A stretch of DNA of 64,000 bases from Microbulbifer variabilis ATCC 700307 (GTDB lineage: Bacteria > Pseudomonadota > Gammaproteobacteria > Pseudomonadales > Cellvibrionaceae): the NCBI RefSeq assembly GCF_000380565.1, contig NZ_AQYJ01000022.1, positions 180,401 through 244,400 of the forward strand, given 5' to 3'. Position numbers and translations under genes: made by a program. Below are positions 1 through 8,046 of the stretch, in pieces. The notes beneath the pieces were generated by a model. The model did not search any database and was not told the origin of the DNA. It was given only the letters and a program-made list of their open reading frames with translations. The stretch's first letter is position 1, and each line of letters opens with the position of its first letter.

Positions 1-2
1 AA

Positions 3-1568
3 GGCCAAATGCAGGATAGCCAGCGTGGCACAGGTCAGCTTAATATTTCCAACTTCCGAAATGCGTTGAATGCGACCGTTGATGGCGATGGCAATATCGT
101 ATGTGCAGATGCCGCTGCAGTAGCAGAAGGGTGTGTACCAATTAACCTGTTTGGTTATGGTGCCATTTCTGCGGATGCAGCAAAGTACGTAACTGCTCCG
201 TCAATTCGCGACCAGCGCACCAAGCAAACCTTTGGTGGTATCAACATAAGTGGCGAACTGCTTGAGTTACCTTCTGGCCCCTTAAGCTTGGCAGCTGGCC
301 TTGAGTACCGTGATGAGTACGCGGCAGATTTCCCTGACGCCTTAACTCGTACCGGTCAGAATGCCGGAAACAAAGAAGAGCCTACTGAAGGTAGCTTCGA
401 TGCTACTGAGTTGTATGTTGAGGTAGAGGCACCAATACTCTCGGGTCTTCCTGGTGTCCAAGAGTTGAGCGTCGGCGCTGCATATCGTTATGCCGATTAC
501 AATACTGTTGGCAATACCGATGCTTACACTGCACGTTTTTCATGGATTCTTAATGATGATCTGCGAGTTCGTGGCCAGTATGCACGCGCTGTACGTGCCC
601 CAAATATCAGTGAACTTTTTGCACCCGGTGGAGAATCCTTTGGTGCAGTAAGTGATCCTTGTAATGGAGTAACTGCATCTACTACCGGCACTATTGCAGA
701 AAACTGCCGTGCTATTCCTGCTGTAGCTGCTCGAATTGCCGATCAGGGTGTGTTCGACTTGTCACAGACTGAAATCCAAGGAACAGGTGGTTTCGTTGGT
801 AAGGGCAACGGTAACTTGGATCCTGAGACCTCTGACAGTTACACCTTAGGTGTGGTGTTTGATCGTGACTTGGGTATTGGTAGCCTGTCTGTTTCTGTTG
901 ACTGGTACAACATCGAAATTGAAAATCTAATCGATACTGTTGGTCGTCAGACTTCTGTGGATTTCTGCTACAACGCTACTAGTTATCCAAATAATTTCTG
1001 TGATTTTGTTGTCCGTGATACTTCTGGCGCTGACTTCCAGTTGGGTGAAATTACTGAAGTAAATTCCGGCTATATCAATGAAGGCTCCCTCGAGACCGAA
1101 GGTGTGGATGTCCAGGTTCAGTGGGGCATGGAGTTAGGTAGCGGCCAGTTGGATCTCTCTTTAGTCTATGGCCATGTAATTGATTACACTGAGACCAAGT
1201 TTGGAGAAAGGGATGAGCTCGTAGGAGAGGTTGGCCTTTCTGAGAACGAGTGGGTTGCGACAGTTAATTACTCCTTGGATCGACTGATGGTACAGTGGGA
1301 GACCTCTTTCATTGGCGATGCAGTGCCTGACTTGAGTAATGACCTGTACAATTTTGAGGTGGGCACTTATGTCTCTCATGACCTGTACGCTTCTTATCAG
1401 TTCACTGATAGCATCAGCGCAAACCTCGGTATTAATAATGTCCTGGATGAAGAGGCTCCGGTTATCTTGAGTGGTATTCCGGGCAATACAACCGGGCACG
1501 ATACTGCTGCTGCTGTCTACAATGATATTGGTCGCAGTGCATTCGTGGGCGTTCGTATGGAGTTCTAA
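3..1568 (+). CDS. TonB-dependent receptor, C-terminal part (cut by window edge)
   Basis: Outer-membrane, TonB-driven active transporter; the substrate cannot be read from sequence. Only the beta-barrel part (about 521 residues) lies in the window. The signal peptide and plug are off the left edge, and the frame is open back to base 3. The barrel shows the receptor-family phrases RAPNISELF and ETSDSYTLGV, the late segment NLGINNVLDE, and a terminal phenylalanine (RMEF) as needed for barrel assembly. It resembles the receptor encoded just downstream at 1941, so the two may be paralogues. A hairpin terminator follows, so the next receptor is probably transcribed separately. Family call is secure; specificity is unknown. 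Confidence 0.93.
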   Translation, partial: GQMQDSQRGTGQLNISNFRNALNATVDGDGNIVCADAAAVAEGCVPINLFGYGAISADAAKYVTAPSIRDQRTKQTFGGINISGELLELPSGPLSLAAGLEYRDEYAADFPDALTRTGQNAGNKEEPTEGSFDATELYVEVEAPILSGLPGVQELSVGAAYRYADYNTVGNTDAYTARFSWILNDDLRVRGQYARAVRAPNISELFAPGGESFGAVSDPCNGVTASTTGTIAENCRAIPAVAARIADQGVFDLSQTEIQGTGGFVGKGNGNLDPETSDSYTLGVVFDRDLGIGSLSVSVDWYNIEIENLIDTVGRQTSVDFCYNATSYPNNFCDFVVRDTSGADFQLGEITEVNSGYINEGSLETEGVDVQVQWGMELGSGQLDLSLVYGHVIDYTETKFGERDELVGEVGLSENEWVATVNYSLDRLMVQWETSFIGDAVPDLSNDLYNFEVGTYVSHDLYASYQFTDSISANLGINNVLDEEAPVILSGIPGNTTGHDTAAAVYNDIGRSAFVGVRMEF

Positions 1569-1592
1569 CCCTCTTTACTGAAATCGCTAACA

Positions 1593-1616
1593 GCGGGCCA
1601 TAAGGCCCGCTTTTTT
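1593..1616 (+). terminator. Rho-independent terminator after the first receptor gene
   Basis: A GCGGGCC / GGCCCGC stem with a four-base loop is followed by six T. It lies 25 bases after the receptor stop codon. Confidence 0.85.
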
Positions 1617-1940
1617 ATTTTCCTCTCCTCTAGAGCCCTCGCTAGTACTTGTTTTGGTTCCGCTTCATCTAGGGCTTAATTTTTAGCCATCTCTTTCCTT
1701 TCCATAAATATACTGCTTGCTAATGCGAAGTGCGTGATTCTCTGCTTAGGTGAATTATTTTTCCTAGGACAAAAGTGACTTTTACGAATATAAGGGCAAG
1801 CCCGAATTTATTGAGGTTTTCCTGGTTTAGACCGTCCAAGAACTGTTGGGAAGAAAGCAGCCACTTGGGGGTAGTTGTTTTCATGACACGTCAAAAATGA
1901 CAAAAAACAAATAAGTCCAACGATCAAGAGAGGATTGACC
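1617..1940. other. Gene-free leader region before the second receptor
   Basis: About 320 bases with no supportable gene. It should hold the promoter of the receptor starting at 1941. The only clear element is the GAGAGG ribosome binding site at 1928-1933, seven bases before the ATG. Confidence 0.5.
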
Positions 1941-4900
1941 ATGAAGAAGAATCTCCTATCTGTGGCTGTAAAGGGAGCCCTTGGCTTCACTGCAGCGGCA
2001 ATTATGGTTCCAGCTATGCCAGCTTTTGCCCAAGAAGATGCGCAAATGGTGGAAGAGGTTGTTGTAACAGGCTCCCGTATTGAGCGTGCGAATGATGTGA
2101 GTGTTAGCCCTGTAACTTCCGTTACTGCTGAAGACTTAAAAGCAACGGGGGTTGTACGTGTAGAAGATTTGATTAACGATCTTCCGCAGGTTGCTGCTAC
2201 TCAAACAGCTGGGCAGGCCAATGGTTCAACTGGTACGGCAACGGTTTCTTTGCGTGGGCTCGGCTCCCAGCGCACACTGGTGCTGATTGATGGTCGCAGA
2301 ATGCCGGCAGGTTCTCCACTGCAGGGTGGTTCTGGTGCTGACTTAAACCAAATCCCTGGAGCTTTAGTGGAGCGGGTTGAGGTACTTACAGGTGGCTCTT
2401 CCGCAACTTACGGATCTGATGCAATTGCTGGTGTTGTCAACTTCATCATGATGGATGATTTTGAGGGCGTTCGTTTCGAAACCCAAACAAGTGTGTATCA
2501 ACACAATAATGACAACAGCAAAATGCAAAGCTTGGTCGAATCTAATGGATTTGATGTGGCTGATGGCAGTGTGACCGACGGGGAAACCAATGATTTTTCC
2601 CTGATTATGGGGGCCAACCTCGATAACGGTCGCGGCAATGTAACAGCTTATGCGAACTACCGAAAAATTGATGCAGTACTACAATCTGACCGGGATTACA
2701 GTGGCTGTAGCCTGGATGGAGGCCCTGACAGCTTCGAGTGTGGTGGCTCCTCAACAGTTCCTTGGGGGCGTTTTACTGATTTTGGGGGCAATGAGGGAGA
2801 TAATACAGAGGGCTTTGACTACAGTCTTGATGGGACTGGCTTCACTAACTTTAGCCGCCTGTATAATTATGGCCCACTGAACTACTTCCAGCGCCCTGAT
2901 GAGCGCTGGACAATGGGTGCTTTCGGTCATTATGAAATCAATGAGAAAGCTGAAGCTTATGCTCAGCTGATGTTTACGGATGACCGTACCGTTGCACAGA
3001 TTGCCCCCTCAGGTGCTTTCTTCGTTACCGATGATTTGTATTGCGGCAACCCCCTTCTTTCTGAAGAGCAGTTCCAAGCAATCTGCGGCGTTTACGGCTT
3101 AACAAAAGATAATTATGTTAGTGATCTAACAGTTGTTAATACTGATCCAGACACAGGCCTTCAAACTTTTAATCCAGGTAAGGTATACATTGGTCGTCGA
3201 AATGTGGAAGGTGGACCTCGTCAGGATGATATGCGTCACACCACTTTCCGTGGCGTGTTTGGGCTGCGTGGCGACATAAACGATAGCTGGAACTATGATG
3301 TTTACTATCAGTATTCTGAAGTTAGTTTAGAACAGACTTATCTGAACGATATGTCTGTAACTAATATTCGCCGCGCGCTGGACGTTCGTACTGATGATCG
3401 TTTGGATGCAAATGGAAACCCCCTTGCAGAAACATACGGCCAACCTGTTTGTCAATCTGTTATTGATGGTTCTGACCCCAACTGTGTGCCCTGGAATGTA
3501 TTTCAAGAGGGCGGTGTAACTCAGGAAGCGATTGATTACTTGGTCTTGCCACTTTATGCCCGTGGTACGACTGATCAGGAAATTATCTCAGGATATGTGA
3601 CCGGTGATCTGACGGATTACGGCTGGAAACTCCCCAGCGCAGATAATGGTATCGCTGTAGTAATGGGCCTGGAAAGTCGCCGTGAGAGCCTGGTTTATTC
3701 TCCCGATGCTGGTTATCAGAATGGTGAGGGTGCTGGACAGGGTGGACCAACATTGCCTGTTGACGGCTCTTTGAGTGTTAAAGAAATTTTTAGTGAGATG
3801 AATGTCCCACTCATCAATGGAATGCCAGGTATTGAATACTTGGGATTAGAGCTAGCTTACCGCTACTCCGACTATTCTACAGATGAGCAGACTAATACCT
3901 ATAAAATTGCAGCGGACTGGCAGCCTACTGAAGACTTAAAACTGCGTGGTAGCTTCCAATCAGCTGTTCGTCATGCAAATATTCGTGAACTTTTTCGCCC
4001 CCAGTCAATACAACTTTTTGATATGACTGAGGACCCTTGTGGATCTCGCACTAAAGATGGCCAGCCAGTTGCGCCTTCAGCAACTCTTGAGGCCTGTATG
4101 AATAGCGGCATTACTGCAGCCACCTATGGTAATTCAATAGATTCACCCGCTGGTCAATATAATTTTATTGGTGGAGGCAACCAGGAGTTGACACCAGAGG
4201 AGTCTGAGACTCTTTCATTTGGTTTTGTGTACTCTCCTTCATTTGTTGAGGGGCTGACTGTCAGTGCCGACTACTTCAATATTACTGTTGAGGATGCAAT
4301 TGCCAATATTCAGCCAGAAACCATCTTGAATAAGTGTCTGGAAACTGGTGAGGCTCGATTCTGTGATTCTATTAGCCGCGGTGGTAATGGTAACTTGTGG
4401 ATTGGTGAAGCGGCTATTACAGCGGTAGATGTCAATATCGGTTACTTTGAGACTGAAGGGGTTGATATTAATGCAAACTATGGCTTTGATATTGGAAGCT
4501 ATGGCGCAATTGATATGAACTTGATTGCAACATACCTCACAAAGTGGGATCAGCAGGAGTTTAAAGGCGAGCCAGTTGAAGAATGCGCCGGTAATTGGGG
4601 CAGTTCTTGTGGTACACCCACTCCAGATTTCGTAAGCACCTTACGTACAACGTGGTCTACCCCTTGGAATTTGGATGTGGTTGGTAGTTGGCGCCATATT
4701 GGTGGTGTTACTGATCTTGGTGCAAATGAAGCAGACTTTGATGCAGTTGACTACTTTGATTTAGCTGCTTCTTGGGCAGCTTCTGAAAATTGGACCATTC
4801 GTGGTGGTATTAATAATGTTTTTGACAAGGAGCCACCTCTAACCGCTGATGCAGGTTCAAGTATTTTTGGTAATGGTAATACCTTCCCAGGAATCTATGA

Positions 4901-4946
4901 TGCACTTGGACGTTATGCATTCTTAGGTCTGACAGTGGATTTCTAA
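1941..4946 (+). CDS. TonB-dependent receptor (1001 aa)
   Basis: Outer-membrane ligand-gated transporter powered by TonB-ExbBD. The ATG at 1941 is chosen because GAGAGG sits seven bases upstream; a TTG two codons earlier is in frame but badly placed. A signal peptide ends at AFA before QED. The TonB-box/plug start EEVVVTGSRI follows at about residue 41, and the plug contains SLRGLGSQRTLVLIDGRR and the ATYGSDAIAGVVNF motif. The barrel occupies the rest and ends in aromatic VDF. Several cysteine pairs in long loops (for example CSLDGGPDSFEC) suggest disulfide-stapled extracellular loops. It belongs to the large receptor class common in marine gammaproteobacteria that take up oligosaccharides, peptides or other large ligands; which one is not visible. 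Its neighbours are another receptor and a TPR-sulfotransferase. Confidence 0.95.
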   Translation: MKKNLLSVAVKGALGFTAAAIMVPAMPAFAQEDAQMVEEVVVTGSRIERANDVSVSPVTSVTAEDLKATGVVRVEDLINDLPQVAATQTAGQANGSTGTATVSLRGLGSQRTLVLIDGRRMPAGSPLQGGSGADLNQIPGALVERVEVLTGGSSATYGSDAIAGVVNFIMMDDFEGVRFETQTSVYQHNNDNSKMQSLVESNGFDVADGSVTDGETNDFSLIMGANLDNGRGNVTAYANYRKIDAVLQSDRDYSGCSLDGGPDSFECGGSSTVPWGRFTDFGGNEGDNTEGFDYSLDGTGFTNFSRLYNYGPLNYFQRPDERWTMGAFGHYEINEKAEAYAQLMFTDDRTVAQIAPSGAFFVTDDLYCGNPLLSEEQFQAICGVYGLTKDNYVSDLTVVNTDPDTGLQTFNPGKVYIGRRNVEGGPRQDDMRHTTFRGVFGLRGDINDSWNYDVYYQYSEVSLEQTYLNDMSVTNIRRALDVRTDDRLDANGNPLAETYGQPVCQSVIDGSDPNCVPWNVFQEGGVTQEAIDYLVLPLYARGTTDQEIISGYVTGDLTDYGWKLPSADNGIAVVMGLESRRESLVYSPDAGYQNGEGAGQGGPTLPVDGSLSVKEIFSEMNVPLINGMPGIEYLGLELAYRYSDYSTDEQTNTYKIAADWQPTEDLKLRGSFQSAVRHANIRELFRPQSIQLFDMTEDPCGSRTKDGQPVAPSATLEACMNSGITAATYGNSIDSPAGQYNFIGGGNQELTPEESETLSFGFVYSPSFVEGLTVSADYFNITVEDAIANIQPETILNKCLETGEARFCDSISRGGNGNLWIGEAAITAVDVNIGYFETEGVDINANYGFDIGSYGAIDMNLIATYLTKWDQQEFKGEPVEECAGNWGSSCGTPTPDFVSTLRTTWSTPWNLDVVGSWRHIGGVTDLGANEADFDAVDYFDLAASWAASENWTIRGGINNVFDKEPPLTADAGSSIFGNGNTFPGIYDALGRYAFLGLTVDF

Positions 4947-4970
4947 ATTTAGAAGCTAGATTTAGAAGTT

Positions 4971-5003
4971 AAAAGGCGCGGCATGATATGCCGCGCCTTT
5001 TTT
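4971..5003. terminator. Bidirectional terminator between convergent genes
   Basis: A 14-bp stem (AAAAGGCGCGGCAT / ATGCCGCGCCTTTT) with a three-base loop has T runs on both strands. It sits between the receptor stop (4946) and the end of the minus-strand sulfotransferase (5024), so it can serve both. Confidence 0.9.
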
Positions 5004-5023
5004 GTTGGTGTTTTAGAATAGAT

Positions 5024-6685
5024 TTAGCTCTTATATTTATTTAAGATTTTTAAATGCTTGCTGTAATAATTATTTCTTCCCATAGAGGTGCTATACAGAG
5101 GGTTGCGGACCTGCCAAATACTGGCTGTTTTCACATAATTTTTCCTTTGGGAGAAGTCTAGGCAGCTGGACTCCCATGGTAACTCTAGAAATCTCAGAAG
5201 TTCTCTAGTTGTGATTTCAGAATTAGTTACAAGGTTCTCGTAGTTGATTTCATAGATATCATTTGGGAAAAGATTCTTCCAGTGATCCATTAAGTCAATA
5301 TGTTCGCTGTAGTAGTGTGCAATATGTTCCAGGTTTACTGAATAATTAAAATCTGGCCCCATTTGTTGGAAGAAAATTGATAGGCAGTTGTCTAAAAAGT
5401 TTCTTGTTGTCCATACTATTTTCGCTTTAGGAAAAATTTTTTTTATTAATCCAATGTGGAGGAAGTTGTCAGGCCTTTTGTCTGTGATATATTTTTCGAT
5501 TGGAACAGGTCTTTTTAATTCTTTTATATAGAGTTTTGATAAACTATTGAAAAAGTCTTGTTTTTTTGTCTTCAGGATTGGAGGGTATAGGCTTCCCATC
5601 TTTTTAACCTGTTCAGGTATAAATTTTATTTCTCCACCTGGGGAGACTTGAGAGTGGCCACTTAATATTTGTTCAAGTAGGGTGGAGCCTGAACGGAACA
5701 TACCACAAATAAAGATTGGAGTGATACTGCTATTCCCTGATCCCTCTGGGATGGAATTATCTTTAAAAAACACATCTTTCAGTGTGTTTGTTTGCCACTC
5801 CTGTAGTTTAGGGTCGTAAGGTGGGATTCGTTGAGCACCTAAGGCATTGGCTTCGCAATAAGTTTTAAATGCTGCATCATACTGGTGGCAATCATCAAGC
5901 AATTTTCCTAGTGCGAAATTTAGTTCCTCCATGTTAAGGTTAGAGAGCCTACCAGAATCTAAGGCTTTTCTTATATTGTTTATACGAGGGTCCTGGATGC
6001 TGTCGGCATGGTACATATATGATAGTCGAGCGAGAGCCAAACTGCATTTTGGATCGACTTTCAGGGCTTCGTGATATATTTTAGTTGCTTTCTGTTTGTC
6101 GCCTTGTTCTTCAAACAGAGCGGCAAGGTTTAAAAGGGCGGGTGTATATTCTCTGTTTTTATTTAGTGCAAGCTGATAACTGTCTTTGGCTTTATCCTCT
6201 TGTCTTAGTTCAGAATAAATGACCCCGATATTTGTGTAGACCTCTTCCGGATTTGAGATCCCCTTGCTCAGAGCTTTTTTGTAAAAGGATAAGGATTCTG
6301 AAAGTCTGTTTTCTATTTTTAAATGGTATGCGAGGTTGTAGACAATGTTTGGGGAGCACTCTGGCGTTTGTTGGATGTAATAGTTTAGAGCCTGTATAGC
6401 CTTATCGTTATATCCTTGTGACTGAGCTAGCTTATATGCTTCGGCCCAATAGCTTGTGTCATTTTTTTTTATTGAAGCAAGAGAAAATAAATGATCTAGG
6501 GCCTTATCCTTTCTGCCAAGCCTCAAAGTAAGTTTGTATAGCTCCTCAAGAGCCAAAGTTTTCAAGTTGTTATCAGAGTCTTCTAGAACCCTCAGTAATT
6601 TAGCCTCAGCTGCTGTATATTGGTGCTTATTAATGAGCTTTTTGGATTGTTGCAATTCACTAAATGAAGCCTGAGGTTTAGTCAT
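5024..6685 (-). CDS. TPR-repeat sulfotransferase
   Basis: Predicted PAPS-dependent sulfotransferase fused behind TPR repeats. Roughly residues 1-270 are helical TPR units, with typical phrases such as YTNIGVIYSELRQEDKAKDSY and PALLNLAALFEEQGDKQKA. The catalytic domain follows: the 5'-phosphosulfate loop is GMFRSGSTLLEQILSGH and the 3'-phosphate region is around IVWTTRNFLDNCLSIFF. The start at 6685 (MTKPQ) is preferred over an upstream ATG at 6730, because that ATG lies inside a terminator hairpin of the preceding gene. No signal peptide is visible, so it is probably cytoplasmic. The substrate is unknown. This class of gene is often seen beside TonB-dependent receptors, which suggests a shared role, but that link is inference. 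Confidence 0.88.
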   Translation of the reverse strand: MTKPQASFSELQQSKKLINKHQYTAAEAKLLRVLEDSDNNLKTLALEELYKLTLRLGRKDKALDHLFSLASIKKNDTSYWAEAYKLAQSQGYNDKAIQALNYYIQQTPECSPNIVYNLAYHLKIENRLSESLSFYKKALSKGISNPEEVYTNIGVIYSELRQEDKAKDSYQLALNKNREYTPALLNLAALFEEQGDKQKATKIYHEALKVDPKCSLALARLSYMYHADSIQDPRINNIRKALDSGRLSNLNMEELNFALGKLLDDCHQYDAAFKTYCEANALGAQRIPPYDPKLQEWQTNTLKDVFFKDNSIPEGSGNSSITPIFICGMFRSGSTLLEQILSGHSQVSPGGEIKFIPEQVKKMGSLYPPILKTKKQDFFNSLSKLYIKELKRPVPIEKYITDKRPDNFLHIGLIKKIFPKAKIVWTTRNFLDNCLSIFFQQMGPDFNYSVNLEHIAHYYSEHIDLMDHWKNLFPNDIYEINYENLVTNSEITTRELLRFLELPWESSCLDFSQRKNYVKTASIWQVRNPLYSTSMGRNNYYSKHLKILNKYKS

Positions 6686-6710
6686 TTGAGTTGTCCACAG
6701 CAGATGATTG

Positions 6711-6738
6711 AAAAAAAGGCGCTTACACAAGCGCCTTG
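6711..6738 (-). terminator. Terminator of the small lipoprotein gene
   Basis: Read on the minus strand, an AAGGCGCTT / AAGCGCCTT stem with a four-base loop runs into seven T. It lies between the lipoprotein stop (6793) and the sulfotransferase start (6685). Confidence 0.82.
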
Positions 6739-6792
6739 GTGGATGATCAATTTTTTTGAAGCTTCTGCCCCAAAAACTTTAGTTGGTACAAA

Positions 6793-7083
6793 TTATCCAC
6801 CTTCAGGATTGCCTAAAACCCCTTTACGATTTTGGTTATTTACCATGTTGGATGACTCGCGAGACATCCTTTTCCATTCTTCCGCTGTCATGCATGTTTT
6901 TTGCTTAAACCTGGAGCCGGTAATTGCTCTTGATTTACAAATCAGTTGATTGCTGGTGTTACTCTCGACTTCATTTGTATTTTGGCTGGATGGCGCAATG
7001 TTTTGGCCTTGTTGTTGCTCACTTGCGCAGCCTATAAGTAGCCCCAATCCGAAAAAAACAGAGATGAGTGATTTTTTTCTCAT
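6793..7083 (-). CDS. Small lipoprotein of unknown function (96 aa)
   Basis: The N terminus MRKKSLISVFFGLGLLIGC is a lipoprotein signal with lipobox LIGC, so the mature protein starts at Cys19 and is membrane anchored. A Gln/Asn/Ser-rich linker follows. The C terminus has CKSRAITGSRFKQKTC and MTAEEWKRM, a two-cysteine pattern plus a W-containing tail found in many small uncharacterised proteobacterial proteins. It precedes the sulfotransferase on the same strand but is separated by a terminator, so full co-transcription is doubtful. No function can be assigned. Confidence 0.75.
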   Translation of the reverse strand: MRKKSLISVFFGLGLLIGCASEQQQGQNIAPSSQNTNEVESNTSNQLICKSRAITGSRFKQKTCMTAEEWKRMSRESSNMVNNQNRKGVLGNPEGG

Positions 7084-8046
7084 TAGATATTTCCAATTAT
7101 CTTAAACAAGTCCATGCTAATGCTTAAATAAAGGCGGATCTATTATAAGGCCACCAATCGTTGAGGTCACCCTAAGGCGGAGAAAGGAACGATTCAGGGG
7201 CAGGCTAATTAAGAACTATATTGCTCATGTTAATAAAGATGGTAAAACCGGCTGGTTCTAATAACTGATTCTTTCTTAATGGTCTTGAAGTAAAAACTTT
7301 CGATATTTATTGCGTAAAGTGAAGTTCCTCTTAATTTTCGATCATTCTCATGGTGAGCGGCACTCTTTTTTAATTTTGGCTTTTATCTTTTTGGTTGATG
7401 TGTGTTTCCACTAGTGGTTTTTGGGGGTAGAGGTCGGAATGTGATAATAAGCAGGGGTTTTTAGGTTGGTCTGGTGCGTTCTGAGCCTAGGGGGCAGCGT
7501 GAGCTGACTGTAATGAGGTTTGTCAGTCATGTGTGGTAAGTGATATAGGTTCATAATGATACAGATCGCTGCCTCCTTGAGAATAATCTCATCAAGAGGA
7601 CTCTTTAAGTCCTGGCTATACAGTTTCATGTTTTCATTCTAGAGAGATCGATAAGCCCTGAATTGGTAGAGGACCCTTTGCTCTCTCACCCCATTTCCCC
7701 ACAAGCTCCCCCTAATATGAGTAAACCCGGGGCTAAATCTTGCCAAAATAGCCTTCAATCAGCTTATCTTGGATAGCATTGGGCTTAAGTGTTTTTATAC
7801 TAATAAAGCCCTATATTTCGCAATATAAAGCTAATTTTAGACTGCTAGATAAGTATGTATATCTGATATCGAACGGTATATGTACTAAATATCTTTTTGT
7901 TTTTAATCACAAGCAAGCCAACCTTGAACAAAAAAAAGTCACAATAGTTCCATAAATCTCTTCAATGCTTTAAAGTCAGGTACGTTCTTTAAGAATGCTA
8001 ATAGATAAAAGCAGTTTAAGTACCTTAAGTATAAGAAGGTTCCACT
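7084..8046. other. Long gene-free region (963 bases) before the third receptor
   Basis: No convincing coding region was found on either strand; the one open frame, on the minus strand near 7411-7629, lacks a good ribosome binding site and recognisable composition. The region is AT-rich and should contain divergent promoters for the lipoprotein (7083) and the receptor (8047). AAGAAGG at about 8034-8040 is the receptor ribosome binding site. A small RNA cannot be excluded. Confidence 0.4.

Noticed and set aside
1161..1499. 112-codon frame opposite the first receptor
   Set aside because: Shadow of a strongly supported receptor gene.
7411..7629. Minus-strand open frame of 72 codons
   Set aside because: No ribosome binding site and no protein-like composition; upstream of an unrelated receptor.
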